From positions 6,018,172-6,082,171 of the forward strand of contig JAPWDM010000001.1 of NCBI GenBank assembly GCA_035578155.1: a stretch of DNA of 64,000 nt, written 5' to 3'. Each line of letters starts with the position of its first letter. Position 1 is the first letter of the stretch. Below, piece after piece: positions 1 through 11,631 of this stretch. The notes under the pieces were generated by a model. That model saw only the letters and a program-made list of their open reading frames with translations, did not search any database and was not told the origin of the DNA. Source of the stretch: Brachynemurus nebulosus. Lineage: Eukaryota; Arthropoda; Insecta; Neuroptera; Myrmeleontidae. The position numbers and the translations under genes are program-made.

Positions 1-2452
1 GCTTTTTCCATTTGAACTATTTTTAAACATTTTTTTTTTTTTTGGGTTTTATAATTCTTAGAACTTTGAGATTAGAATTTTATAGTTAATTTTTAAATTT
101 ACCTGAAACCCATACTCAGCTTTATGGACAGGTCCTTTAGGAATAAAATAATGAAAAAATATTTAAAAAATATTCATTAATTTTTGAGATGTTGCGTTCC
201 TTGTAAACGCTTAAAAACTTGTGAAAGAAGGCCCCCTACCCCCACAGGGAAGAGTAATGAAGGTTTCAAAAACAAAATTTTCTATTTGAAACCCTCCCTA
301 ATTTGAAAAAAAATGTCAACAAGCAAAATAATCATAAATAAGAAAGTTGCTTTTTTATTTGAACTCCCCTCTTAAGGATTCGATTTGATTTTCGATCTGT
401 ACAATTAAAATCTTTTTTTATTGTGTTAGAAATGTCGAAAAATTTTTAACAACTATGAAAATTTAATTTTGTGAATTTTTTGGAAAAGAACCATTGGATA
501 ATATTTCGGAATTAATAAATTTTGAGCGAGAAAAATGAATCATTTAATTTTTTTCTTTTATTCATTTTTAATTATTGAAGACGGACTTGCGGTGCTTAAA
601 CCTCGAGAAAATATTTCATTCAATTAGTTTAGGGGATTAACATCACGGAAGTTATCTGGTAAGTTAATTTTACCACATGGGTAGTACGTCACCCTAGATC
701 ACTTCCAGCAAATTCCGATTACCTGCTTCCTCCAGCGGTCCTTTCCGTAATTTCTCACAAAAACCGTCTAAATCCCAATCCAGACAAGATTTTAAATTTA
801 ATAGAAATTTATTTCTCTATTTTATTTGGCTTTGAATTTACAAAACTTCCGAACCATTAGTAGAACTTCTGAATCTACGTCTCCTTAAAAATAAAATTTA
901 TGGGTCCAGCACAATTCCATCACTCTGTTAGTAAGAATTAGGGTCCACTACTGGTTGATGGAGTGGAAATATTGGGTGCGTGTGTGCTAACAAATTCCGC
1001 ACACCAATAACCCCGGAGGGATTATTGGCATTACTACGTCACATAACCCTTTCCGCTACAGCACTTTATACATTTTAGCTGAATATTTTTCTTAAACCAA
1101 ATAATTTACTACCGTTATCATTATATTACCGTATTTCTAATTACTGCAATGCAATTCCAAGAGTATGTTTACACTATAAACTAGAATCGAATATTATTAA
1201 GTTCACCTATATACAAAATTACTCGAAAATTTCGTTTCTTCTCCTTGCATTTAAACCGCAAATGATATATGTGTAATACACTAACTTATTATTAAAACAA
1301 TATGTACAGTAGTTATTAACTGTTACAAGTGTAGGGTGTTTCAAACAACTAGGAACATATAAATTTTAATATAGAAAATATTTGTTATAACCCAAGATCC
1401 TTTATTTTATTTTTATCAGATATTTAACATAAGATAAAATGACATTACAGGAAAGTAATGTTTTAAAATAATTAAAAGTCAATAGTAACAAATTTATTGC
1501 AACAATTATGAGTACTAAAATAAAATTAACATTGAAAATTACTACACTGAAGAAACTAAACAGTTGCTCTGACTCTGAGTTAAGATACTCTGACTCCAAC
1601 AATTTTTTTCCATAATAAAACTTGTATACTCTTATTCCTATGAAACAGACTGTATGTGTGCGACAATGTTGAAGATATCGAAAATATAATAACCAGAAAT
1701 CGACAATTATTAGTCAATGTAGAGTTATATATGCATGTAGTTGAAGTTAGAAATTTGTGATAAAGTTAATCAGGCGTTTAATTTTCGTCGAATTCCAATT
1801 ACGGAAACTATGTTAGGAATTAAATTCAATAAATTATCAACTTTTAACAAGTTGCATATACGTACATACATATGTATATAAATTAAATGTACCTGTGATT
1901 TAAAAATTAAGCAATGGTTCTACAAAATTAATTTTATGTAGTGTACCGGATGTTTATCAGAAATGGTTCTATGCGCCTATGAATCCACGTGTGTGAAAGT
2001 TATTCTCAACTTCAGATGATTTGGTTTTACTTAAATTAAAAAAAGCAATCAATATAAGATCTTTATTCCAAATGAAAAAGATGCTACGTCAATAGGCAAT
2101 AGCATATACAGTAAATGGTCTAATATTAAATACAAAAACAGACGTGGCTCGCTCTCTGTGTATTTTATATTAAGCAGTAGTATACAGGGTGTAACAATGG
2201 AATGTAATATAAGATTTTCAAAAATTATATTAAGAAATAAATTACTTGTCAAAAAAACAAATAAAATCGCATTATAAAAAATATTTTGAGCAAAATAGGA
2301 GTTGAACAAGTTGGAAGATGATTGTGCATCGATATGTATTGCGTACTATGTCTGCAGTTATCGTACACACAATGTATTATGCATTTATGTTATTGTGTTC
2401 TCACGGTTCGACACATCATGTCATAAATTATATCATCGGTAACCCCACTCTT
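1..2452. other. AT-rich DNA, no gene recognised
   Basis: I see no coding frame above chance and no paired terminal repeats in this stretch. A somewhat GC-richer patch at about 640-1060 has no recognisable signal. An ACAGGGTGTAA end motif stands alone at about 2184; the same motif forms the ends of the element at 42561-42745, so this may be a truncated relative. The short frames at 1402-1602 and 2049-2309 are hydrophobic, AT-driven and lack any family motif. Confidence 0.6.
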
Positions 2453-2603
2453 AAGGAGTATCTGCATTCTCGCCGAGTTCCTCGCTGAGGTTGGCTTAGC
2501 CATATTGGCTCAGCCATAGCTTTAAAACACCAACCGCGAGACAACGAAATGACCCTCTACATTCTCGTTTCGTCTAACCTCGGCGAGAATGTGGAGACTC
2601 CTT
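2453..2603. mobile_element. Miniature inverted-repeat element (about 150 bp)
   Basis: The two ends are inverted repeats of about 30 bp. The left begins AAGGAGTATCTGCATTCTCG and the right, read on the other strand, begins AAGGAGTCTCCACATTCTCG; both continue into CCGAGGTT. The element is non-coding and is flanked by TTAA on the left and TTTA on the right, so the duplication could be TA. It is therefore probably a Tc1/mariner-like or TTAA-type miniature element. The terminal pairing is clear but the superfamily is not fixed. Confidence 0.6.
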
Positions 2604-3752
2604 TACATATATTGTATCTTAATATTAAATAAACATTGAAAGTTTAATAAAATAATAAATAAATCACATCTCATATCATGTTTATGTTACTAATAATAAA
2701 AATCATACTGTACAATAAATATGTGAACTTTTTTGAATAAAAAGAATAAGAATACTATTTTTTTATCTCTTTTCCGCAGCGCGGTGTATTTTATGTTAGG
2801 CGTATCTTATGTTAGACTTTACCTGTAACTTTTAAAGACAAGAAGGAAAAATTTATTTTTCTTATCTTATCTGCTACACTGACTTGACGTATCCTGTCGT
2901 ATTTGAGCAAGTAAATAATACAGATATACATATTTATACAAGTAAACATACTCTATTAGTATTAGTTGGGTTGGATTGTCTCTCAAACACGTGAATGACA
3001 CAAAAATTAACACTGAGACATTTTCAATAGGACTAAAATGAACCATAGGCACTGCTTCGAAAAATGTCTTATCATTATGTATTTTTGGGTATTCTAATAA
3101 CTTGAAATTTATGTTAATTTCATTTTTCAAATTATTCTCTAAAATTAGCGCCCGGAATCGAAATTCAACTACACGTGTCTATAACTGGGACACCATACAC
3201 TATCTTTGTACTAAATTACAAACTTTCTTGTAAAATTGTTTCAGAGAAAATCGCCTGTAACAGACGACGCATACCGAAGTGATCTCACAAGTGTTCCACT
3301 TTGCCATTTTTGGTCCGAAGTACTAAAAATATGTTCATCTTGAAACTTATACTATTTTAAACATTGTATTCGCTGTAGTTCATACATTCATAGAAAGGAT
3401 ACAGAAGTACCTAATAGGTGTATGTGTATCCGGGCCTCGATTATGCATCTATGTTTATATTCAATATACCCGATCTTATTTGAATAATAATATGTAATAC
3501 CTATGTTTGTATAAGAGACAAGACAAATACAATATAGACGTAAACTATGATATACTGCATCAAAAACGATAGAGCAATAGATATATAAATTGTTAACTAG
3601 AACTACTTACTGGATCGAAGAAATGTATACCTATTATATTTGAACAACCACGAGTTGGCAGTGAATCAGCAATAAAAATTCTGATGGCCTGCAAGGACGA
3701 ATAAATAATTAAAAGAAAATGAATAGAAATATTTTTAGATAAATTTATCATT
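2604..3752. other. AT-rich DNA with one dispersed repeat
   Basis: No gene is visible. A segment of about 80 bp at 3239-3320, starting near TCAGAGAAAATCGCCTGT, recurs at 56989-57072 with about 80% identity by eye, next to a LINE fragment there. This suggests a dispersed retroelement piece. The frame at 2867-3130 (minus) shows no motif. Confidence 0.5.
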
Positions 3753-4026
3753 GTTTAGCTCAGTGGTTCCCAAAGTGGTCCCTGCGGACCCCCAGGGGTC
3801 CGGCGAATCATTCAGGGGGTCCACGGAAAATTAAAATTGATTTGATAATTTGATAATTGTCCTAAAATGTGAAAAATAAAAATGAGAAGTGGGTGACCTT
3901 TTTTTCTTTGGTCGCCACCTGCAGTAAGAAACGTAAAGCAGTTGATTTGTTTCGCCGAGAGCAGGCAACGAAAGCTATGGTAAGTGGTCTACGGGACAAA
4001 AAAGTTTAGGAACCACTGGTCTAGCT
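3753..4026. mobile_element. hAT-type miniature element with 8-bp target duplication
   Basis: The element occupies 3761-4018 (258 bp). It begins CAGTGGTTCCCAAAGTGGTC and ends GGAACCACTG, giving a perfect 10-bp terminal inverted repeat CAGTGGTTCC. It is flanked by gtttagct (3753-3760) and gtctagct (4019-4026), an 8-bp duplication with one substitution. The 8-bp duplication and CAGTG-type ends are hallmarks of the hAT superfamily. It has no transposase and must be mobilised in trans. A related, end-damaged copy lies at 10484-10763. Confidence 0.85.
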
Positions 4027-4319
4027 AATCTAATTTCAAAAATCGGATCTACGTACATTAATAAAAAATATAAATGAAATACTTAAAAGAACGTTTTTAA
4101 AAATCAATTTGTAAAATATGGAATAATTAATAAAAACATTCACTAAGTTGTACCTGAAGTAACCTTATACCTACTTCCTCGCTTCGCCTTAGCCAAATTC
4201 CACTCGGTATCGGTTTTTTGTCCGAGTTAAAGAGTCCGAAGCTTGAACAGGAAATAACTTACTAACTGGCTTCTCGAAATGTGTTCTACGCTAGATGTAA
4301 CCCGTAGATGAAATTCTAC

Positions 4320-4412
4320 GAGTGCATGGTGACACTACTCGGGCCTCATCAAATTTCAATGAGTATTTTGGCGAGGAGATTCGCCCGAGAGTGTAGTGGA
4401 TGCACTAAATTT
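4320..4412. repeat. Short palindromic element
   Basis: Imperfect inverted arms start AGTGCATGGTGACACTACTC on the left; the right arm read on the other strand starts AGTGCATCCACTACACTCTC. Both run into CGGGC around a core of about 40 bp. The whole could fold into one hairpin. No target duplication is obvious. It may be a miniature transposon or a relic. Confidence 0.4.
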
Positions 4413-4756
4413 TTTTAAACTGAGTTGTAAAATTTTATTGTCTCACTGTCAACTCCTAGTTGTTAAGAGATGCTAAGTAGATGGGAACCACACGTCATGT
4501 ACCTTCAGAGTTGCTTCTAATGATGCTAATCCTTACTGGTCGGGGCATAAGTAAGCAAAAATACGGTAGTTACTGTTTTGTCTCAAATGTATATAACTTT
4601 GTCTGTTTACAAGAAGATAGTAACAGACATGTACGATGGTTTGATATTATGGAAAGCCTTTATCGAAATGTACATTTAATATAATTTACATACTCTCCAG
4701 TGTAACATATGCATTATATAAAATACTTGTCGGTAGTTTTGTCATTTTTATCAGAG
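4413..4756. other. Plain AT-rich spacer
   Basis: Nothing beyond low-complexity AT-rich sequence is visible. The frame at 4481-4684 (+) has no recognisable domain. Confidence 0.5.
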
Positions 4757-4872
4757 TTTTACTCTGAAAAGATTAGACTTATACAGCCTATACGATAAGA
4801 ACGGGACGAGGCGAGAGTAGGGGCACTATCCCTTTTCGAACCCGTAGAACACGATTCTGAAGAAAAAAAATG

Positions 4873-4876
<4 letters not shown>

Positions 4877-4945
<69 letters not shown>
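4877..4945. repeat. (TA)n microsatellite inside the composite element
   Basis: This is a pure alternating AT tract of about 69 bp. The second copy of the element has a (TA)n tract at the same internal position (27619-27694), so the microsatellite is part of the element rather than an accident of this locus. It produces spurious Tyr-Ile repeat frames on the minus strand. Confidence 0.95.
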
Positions 4946-4948
<3 letters not shown>

Positions 4949-5249
4949 TTTCCGCTAACTTTTGACATGTGTAGGGCCCCACTATGGTTGGGAGAAGCTG
5001 GAATTTGATAAGTGGGGTTCATTACTATCAAAGTGGGGTAAAATTTGGGGTAAATGTTGAATCCGACCCAAACTTTTAGGGTGTGGTGGGAACAACATAA
5101 CAATAAAACTTTTCCAAACAGGTTGGAAATAATGTTTCGGTCAATTATCTACAACATATCCAAAATTCAGCTTCCTAGGGTGATTTGGAGGGAGTAGAGA
5201 AGGTAAAAAGTGTTTCGGCTGGATCTAACACGCCCACAGCCCCCCAGAA

Positions 5250-5820
5250 TTAACTTAGAGGGTTGAAATTTGGTATGTTTATACAGTTTGTACCTAGAGC
5301 CTGCTTTTTGGAGGTTTTAATATCCCCCCCCCCCCGCGTCACATTTTTAAACTACAATTTCATGCTTTTTCGACGTTTTTGAAGTTTGTACCACTCGGAC
5401 AGGTCACCCAAATAAATCTAGAGGGCTGAAATTTTGTATTCGGATTGAATTAGTATCCAGGGGCTGCCGTTTAGGGGTCTCAACTTGTAACCCTTACCTT
5501 CACCATTCTTATTCCAAAAAGAACATGATTTTTCTTGTTTTTTAACAGTTTTGTTCGGGTGAAAATCTCCCCAAATAAGCCTAGAGGGCTGAAATTTTGT
5601 GTATAGGTTAAGTTAATAGCCGGCCACTGCTTTTTGGAGGTTTCAACTTTTGACCCTTACCCCCACCATTTTTACACCAATATTTCCTTGATTTTTTTGC
5701 TTTTTTTCTAATACACCTAGAGACTCTCTGAGTAAACCTAGAGGGTTGAAATTTTGTATCTGTATTCAGTTAATATTGATGGTGTGCCCATTAGGGATTC
5801 CACATTACCTTGCCCCCTCC
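5250..5820 (+). repeat. Four degenerate tandem units of about 160 bp
   Basis: Each unit contains the marker AGAGGGYTGAAATTTTGT, followed by a segment similar to TGCTTTTTGGAGGTTT and then a C-rich stretch. Markers begin at 5257, 5420, 5583 and 5740, giving spacings of 163, 163 and 157 bp. The inverted copy has the same four markers at about 26817-27305. Units within a copy differ more from each other than from the matching unit in the other copy, so the array probably predates dispersal. Confidence 0.8.
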
Positions 5821-6360
5821 CACTTTTCTCATTTTTAAATCCGAATTCAATAACGTTGTTATGTGTGGTTAAATATGATTTATTTTCATAATAATACAGT
5901 TTGCATATATTTAAAGGAACAAATGAATTAAATGCTATCATTTATCACAAATGCAATACCTAAATGTAAATAATTTAAAAAAAATGTTATTGATGCCATT
6001 TTTTATTTTATTTGTGAAATAGAAATTTTGCATTTTTTTGGAAAGAAAAAATATCTTCATAAAGGCGTTCCAATTCACTATTTAAGGTCCCTTTTTAATA
6101 TTTTCTCTCGTACAGGAGATTCGTTCTCAGGAATGCCCTCGTACGAATTGTGTTGGCTTTTTCCCTGCTAACTGCTATCGGCATAAAATTGAAATTTACT
6201 GAGATTCAGTCCTTAAAAACTTAAAACCTTTTTTTAAAGCTCCGATCAGCCGGATACCCATTATCAGTTTTGAAACCACGAAAATGACAAATCGCTTATA
6301 GACTTTCAGTCACATTTAGATATCTTGAAGATACCGAAGATGTAGGGAAAAATTCGACTT

Positions 6361-6386
6361 CCGTGATGGGGCCCCGCTGCTCACGG
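6361..6386 (+). repeat. Terminal hairpin of the composite element
   Basis: CCGTGA at 6361-6366 pairs with TCACGG at 6381-6386, with a G/C-rich loop that can pair partly with itself. The equivalent hairpin in the inverted copy is at 26138-26163. In rolling-circle elements such a hairpin near the 3' end acts as a termination signal; that role here is inferred from position only. Confidence 0.6.
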
Positions 6387-6394
6387 CGTTTTTT

Positions 6395-6687
6395 GATCAA
6401 TATAAGGTAAAATATACATTTGTCAAGAGATTTTTTCCATGAATATTGTAATTTATATATAGATTCGGTGGAAGAAATGATAGTTGTGTGATTGTAATTG
6501 TCAAGGTAAAAAGGTAAGTTATGTTAGTTTCATTATTTGGAACTGAGTGAGTGAAGCAAGCGAAGTTCTACGGAGCGGTCCAAATGGCACTTGTAATGTT
6601 CGGGCATAACATTCTTGCATCGCTTTTAGGTATTTTTTATTGAAATATTTAGAATGTTTTGGCCAAAAATCTGTCGAAGCCAGAAAA
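6395..6687. other. Spacer between repeat families
   Basis: AT-rich sequence with no gene, paired terminal repeat or tandem structure that I could identify. Confidence 0.5.
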
Positions 6688-6719
6688 TAATAGTATATTA
6701 TTCAACGAGCTAGTAATGA

Positions 6720-6805
6720 TAGTTATTACTCACGAAGATGAAATTGCGACACGAGCCGAGCTTGTGAGGCGAGTGTCGTAACGCATCTGAGTGAGTAATA
6801 GCCAT
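6720..6805 (+). repeat. Long hairpin head
   Basis: The left arm TTATTACTCACGAAGATG pairs with CATCTGAGTGAGTAATAG on the right. An inner pairing brackets the centre GACACGAG...GAGTGTC (6748-6777). In the copy at 28062-28575 the central segment is present as the reverse complement while the arms stay in place. Confidence 0.75.
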
Positions 6806-7003
6806 TGCAAGCGAGTAGAATACGATATTTTTCTACGACTTTTTGATATAAAATTGAATATAAGTTTTAAATCAAATTTTTAGGCTATTTCTAATTTCAT
6901 TAAAAGTTTGTATAATATTATGTATAAAACGATCAAAACAAAACATAAACTACTTTATTTACTTGAACGTTACTAGGCAATATATATTAAATTAAAACTT
7001 GAT

Positions 7004-7209
7004 ATACCTCATTTCAGATACTGTTGATCATGAGTTTTCGTTAAAAAATTAAACAATTCTTATACTCGAAACAAATAAATCTTCCATTCTTTTCTAAAAA
7101 CAAACTGAGAATTTAAAATTTACGTAAATGCAATAATGAAAGAGATAAAGCCAAGAAAACGGAAATTATTTAAATTCGAAGTGACAAAGCACGGTTAAAT
7201 TTAACTGAA
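7004..7209. mobile_element. Nested miniature element (about 200 bp)
   Basis: This block is absent from the other two copies of the surrounding family, which read straight across the junction. It has short inverted ends (CTCATTTCAG and, inverted, TTCATTTCAG) and a TA or ATA duplication. A second diverged copy lies at about 43398-43630 in the opposite orientation, beside TATA on each side. The paralogous empty sites at 28370 and 59222 show it inserted after the host family spread. A Tc1/mariner-type origin is likely. Confidence 0.6.
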
Positions 7210-7450
7210 ATGAACCATACATACATATATACACAAAACAAAAGCAAACCCATGGAATAATGGTTAATACTGTGATTTCATTGGTCAAGAGGGTATTGAG
7301 TAATGAACATTCCTCCACACCTTTGAATAATGCCTAACTTTCTCGACAATTAATGGATATATAATGAGTGTGTTCTTCAATAGGAGTAGAAAAAAAATTA
7401 TTAAATAGATAAATCGAGAACCATTAAACAATATTACGCACAACTTCTTT

Positions 7451-7552
7451 ACTACCCGGTGACCCCTGATCACTGTAATCTTACTACCCAGCGGTCCACA
7501 ATTACTATGGCCTTACTACCCAGTGATCGATAATCACTATGACCTTACTATC
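7451..7552 (+). repeat. Tandem repeat, about 32-bp unit
   Basis: Three full units and part of a fourth begin with TTACTACCC at 7451, 7483 and 7513, then TTACTATCC at 7545. Each is followed by a segment like AGTGATCNNNAATCACTATG. The unit contains a small inverted GTGATC/GATCAC-like motif. It is a local minisatellite with no coding signal. Confidence 0.75.
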
Positions 7553-7669
7553 CAAGTTCTCTTTAGCTGCTCTTTTTATGTCTATAGTACCCTGATGAAC
7601 AATTTTGTCCTGACGTTAACTTCTGTCGTAATTCAATAGTATTTGAGAAGAAATTTTTCCAAAATTCTG

Positions 7670-8095
7670 TGCAACATAATATAATATAGGCTATGTCAGC
7701 CTGGAATTGTTTTGCTTTCTAGCAGTAAAACAATTTTCAAGATCGGTTGGGTAGTTAATTTTGGAGCTTTTGGGGTTCCCAGGATCTCATACAACATAGT
7801 CAGTACATATCAGTTTGGAACAATTTCACTTTGTAACAGTAAAAAATTTTCAATATAATTGAGTAGTTCACTTTAGATTTTTTTTGGGGACCTAAGACCC
7901 AAAGGACAACTATGTTTATCTGGAATAATTTAACCGTCTAATTGTTCAAAAATTTTTAGAATTGGTAGGGGAGTTTACTTTACTTGCATATAGCATATCC
8001 TATGTTAATCTAGAATAGTCTAACTTTCTAACAATGACAAAATTTTCAAAGTCGATTCAGTACTTTTTGAGTTTACTTTGGACATACAAACAAAT
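7670..8095 (+). repeat. Degenerate tandem array, about 100-bp unit
   Basis: Four diverged units share the phrase AAAATTTTCAA...TCGRTTSAGTAGTT, beginning near 7729, 7842, 7944 and 8038. Each is preceded by a CTATGTTARYCTGGAAT-like segment. Spacings are about 113, 102 and 94 bp. The array probably belongs to an old dispersed repeat. No coding potential is seen. Confidence 0.6.
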
Positions 8096-10475
8096 TTCCT
8101 CTTTTTCAAATGTCAACTGTTCACTCGTTTTTAGAAAAATGAGCAACTATTAAACAGTTTCTCAAAAAACACATCAAAACAATTTTTTTTAAAATTTATG
8201 AAAATTCTTTTTCAAATTTGTATTTTGAACAGAAAATGGCTTAAATCATCTTTTAAATTAAAAAATAAATTAAATTGGCTTCTAGCTTTAATTTATACTT
8301 GTTTTATTTTCACTTAAAGTTTTTTCATTGAGAAATTTTAAGAGTTATTTTGTGCTAAACACAGTAAACCATACAATGCTGTTTCTGTACTTTCAATTTC
8401 ATAATTTTTTCGCGAAACACACAAGCGATTGTTTGCGGAACACAGTTTGGAAAACGCTGCTCTAAAGAATCATGTAAATGAAAATTTCATGTACTGATAA
8501 AGATTTTTCAGAAAATTTATCAATATCATTTTTCCTAACCTTTAAATTTTTTGTTATAATAACAAATTAATAATAATACATGTTAAAATTAATGAATTCT
8601 TAGTAACAACACTTATCCCAGTACAAAGAGGAACCAAATTTTATTAAGATACAATGAATCAAAGTTTGTATTACGTGGGTAGAAAACATATATTAATATA
8701 TGTGCCCATAATTTTGAAAATGGTTTAAGTCAAAATTAAAAAAAAATTCACAACTATTCCACATTAATTAGTTAAATTATTTTAAATAAAATTAATTCAA
8801 TATAATTTTTACAAAACATTACTATCTGGAATTATAATAATAATTTCCTAGTAATCGTAGATAAAAATATTCTTGTATTTATTTAAATAACCTTGAAATA
8901 TTTAAAATCAAGAAATATATGTCACAGACCACTTTCAAAATTAAAGGCACATATTTTTTTCTTAGAGTTTTGTAAATAAATTAATATTAAGATCTAAGAA
9001 AAATTTTATCATAATTCTTGTTCGTTATCAGCAACAAATCATATACCTAGAAATATTTACTGAAACAACAACAGAAGATATAAGTCTGTATACTTTCTAA
9101 AGGAACAGAAACTTTTATTACCAGTGAAATTTGAATACACGGATGATTAATTCTGAACAAGAATTTTGTTCAGGCTTTCTTTCTTTTTTTTTAATCTTTT
9201 TTTCCTTTTTTTCCAAAAACATCTTCATGCTCTATTGAATTCAAATCAATCTAATAAGGATTTTACATATGCTTCGACACAAAAAGATTGGGGTGTTATA
9301 GGGAAAAAAGAGTGATTCGATGTTGTTACTCAACTGCTTTACAGTAGCTAAATAGTTTTAGCATTAACTGTGTGTATAGTTCAACTACCAGCTCCGTATC
9401 ATATATTATGTAGATGCTTTTTTTGTATTTTGTATATTGACTTGTATTTTGGTAGCATTCATTGGAGATTTTTAAGAAAAATATAGTATGCAATGCTTAG
9501 TTTTGGTGGAAGAGCACAAAATATAAAAATATTATTGTATCTTTGTCGCCAACAGATAATTTATAAAAGTACGAGTCGATTTTCGCGTTTCACCTCATCG
9601 CCAGCACGATTGAATTGAATTGACGCTTTTATCGTGGGCAACAATCACTTGCGGTATGTAATTACTGGAAACGGCTTGCATATAAGGTGGTTAATATCTA
9701 TTAATCATAAGGTGGGACATTTTTTTCTTTTGGAAGAAACAGACAACAGTTGAAGGCTCAAAATTTTATGAAAACTATAATCGGTAATTGTTTATAAATT
9801 GAAGAGTATAATACAGCTGAATGTTCCTTTATTGAAGTAAATCAATCTACCATTAAACTGGAAACTCCAAAAAATCTTATAGTATTTTAATTGGTAATGG
9901 ATATAATTAGAATTTGAGGATATATTTCAATAAGACTTCAGTACTCAAAAATAGATTCCCTTCTGAATGGGCAAGTTTATTTCCTAGAATAGGTGAGTAG
10001 TAGGATTAACTCAAGACGGAAGTGTTAGACTTCAGAATAATGCACTTATCTGTTATTGGTTAAACGTTGGCACACTTTCTTCAAATCGTTTGACTAGAAA
10101 TTTAATATTTATTTGATAATTCTGGGAATTTAAAGAAAGCCACTCTTATTTTTGTCCAGCTTTTGTTTCATATATTCGTATTTTATGTTTTAGGGCCAAC
10201 ATTTTACTAATAACGACAATACTAGTATAGACTCCATTACACACATAAATATTATAAGCGGGTTCCTTACAATTTAAATTAAATATTTTGAAAAATGAAT
10301 ATTATTTACCTATTTACTATTTATTACATATTGTTTTTGGTTTATTATCATTATTTCTTTTTTATTATTCACAGTATTACCGACCAAAAATTCTATCTTT
10401 ATTAAAAAGCTTTTTATGTATTTGTTCATTCAGAATTTTAGAAGGCAAAATCCCGCCGACTTAGTCCAAACTAAT
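8091..10475. other. Plain AT-rich stretch with one isolated hAT end
   Basis: No gene is recognisable. The sequence GGAAAACGCTG ending near 8459 resembles the right end of a hAT element (CAGCGTTTTCC on the other strand). I found no left partner or duplication, so it is probably a relic. A T-rich run lies at about 9180-9215. Otherwise nothing stands out. Confidence 0.45.
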
Positions 10476-10771
10476 GTATAAATCAAAGTGGTCTATATCG
10501 ACCCCCAGGGATCGATAACGACCTGCAAGAGGTCTACGTTGGCGAAAAAGAAATTGGAGTTCGTTGAGATCTAAATGAGGGTCTACAGCAACAGAGTAGA
10601 CATACAGTGAGGTACGTTGCCTTATTGTCTTCGATATCTCGTTTTAGGAAAAATTAGATTTTCGAAAGTTATTGCTGAATTTTGTGAATTTGTATAGGGG
10701 TTCTACCTAAAACCGAAAACCATGGCAAGTGGTCTACGAGACAAAAAAGTTTAGGAACCACTGGTATAAAC
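10476..10771. mobile_element. hAT-type miniature element, left end deleted
   Basis: The right end (TTTAGGAACCACTG, ending 10763) matches the element at 3761-4018. The left end starts at the internal motif CAAAGTGGTC (10484), exactly where that element reads after its first ten bases, so the CAGTGGTTCC end is missing. Flanks gtataaat (10476-10483) and gtataaac (10764-10771) form an 8-bp duplication with one mismatch. The duplication suggests it inserted whole, or nearly so, and lost the end later or during insertion. Confidence 0.7.
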
Positions 10772-11631
10772 GAATAATTATAGATTCTAAAAAATATTCT
10801 AGTAGAAACGTTGAAAATATTATGTATTAGTAGTGGCATTGTTTTTAAAAGATTTTAACAAACAAACTTCAGGTTTAAACTCGGAGTGCACGCAGCAAAA
10901 AATATTACAGAGACTATAAGGAATTGACTATTGCAAAATTCGATTTACATTCGACAAGGCGATGTTTCAATATGAAAAGCCGCCACTGAAAATATCGTCC
11001 TGTAACTTTTTACCTTCATTTCCTTTCAAAAGAAAAGAACAAGCAATGTAGCAGTAAAGGAAGATTGTTTTTTTTGCTCGTAAGTAATAGAACCGTCAAT
11101 GACTGTGATTTACGACATGTACATATGACCTGTAACTAATGCAATCATTATTTTTAAAAACCAGTCCATATGTTTAATAGTAATTTGTGAATTAGACCCG
11201 TTTGCGTTTGTTACTTTCATTAATTTCTGTCATAATTTTGGTTATACCTAGTGTTGTGAAGAAAAGTTTTTATGTCAAGTTAAGAAAGAATTATGTTGTA
11301 ACATCGTTTCCAAATGATCGTAAAATACATTAGTTTTCTTTAGTTTTAAATTGGGAAAACTTATTAGATAATTATGACATAAAAAATTGAATTTTGGTTT
11401 TGAGTAGGAAACTACGAATGAATTGATTCAAAACTGTAAACTATAGTAGATTTTAACTAGTTTCAAAATAAATTTATGTTCAGTTAAAATTTTATGGTAA
11501 TTTTTTAGTCGAACCTTCAAACAATAAAAATTATTGATGTGAAATCTATAAGTGAGAAATACTACTTTATACGAATTCTTTTATTTTGAACTCAGTTTTA
11601 TTTTTATTTATTTATTGATAATAAACATAAC
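10772..11631. other. Plain AT-rich stretch
   Basis: No gene, tandem array or paired end was found. The frame starting at 11552 (+) runs into the neighbouring element and is not a gene. Confidence 0.5.

Larger units (their letters stand above)
4757..6394 (+). mobile_element. Composite 1.6-kb element, copy 1 (Helentron/HINE-like architecture)
   Basis: This is one of two copies; the other is inverted at 26131-27815, and they align along their whole length. The order is: a unique head (4757-4876), a (TA)n block (4877-4945), a unique segment, four degenerate tandem units of about 160 bp (5257-5820), a unique tail, and a terminal hairpin (6361-6386, CCGTGA pairing with TCACGG). A microsatellite near one end, central tandem units of about 150 bp and a 3' hairpin match the known layout of non-autonomous Helentrons (HINE/DINE-1). 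No Rep/helicase coding, no CTRR end and no target duplication were found, so this class call is an inference. Confidence 0.6.
6688..7400 (+). mobile_element. Hairpin-headed repeat family, copy 1
   Basis: Three copies occur: here, 28062-28575 and 58890-59400. Each begins near TAGTATATTATTCAACGAGC and ends near TTCAACAGGAGTAGAA (one substitution here). The first 150 bp form a long hairpin whose arms carry ATTACTCAC / GTGAGTAAT and further paired blocks, with a central 30-nt segment at 6748-6777. The remaining tail is unpaired. It is non-coding. This copy is longer than the others because it hosts a nested element at about 7004-7209. No target duplication could be defined, so the transposition class is unknown. 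Confidence 0.65.

Noticed and set aside
4759..5103. 114-codon minus-strand frame and its overlapping 64-codon partner
   Set aside because: Both cross the (TA)n tract inside the composite repeat. The corresponding frames in the second copy are different, so there is no conserved protein.
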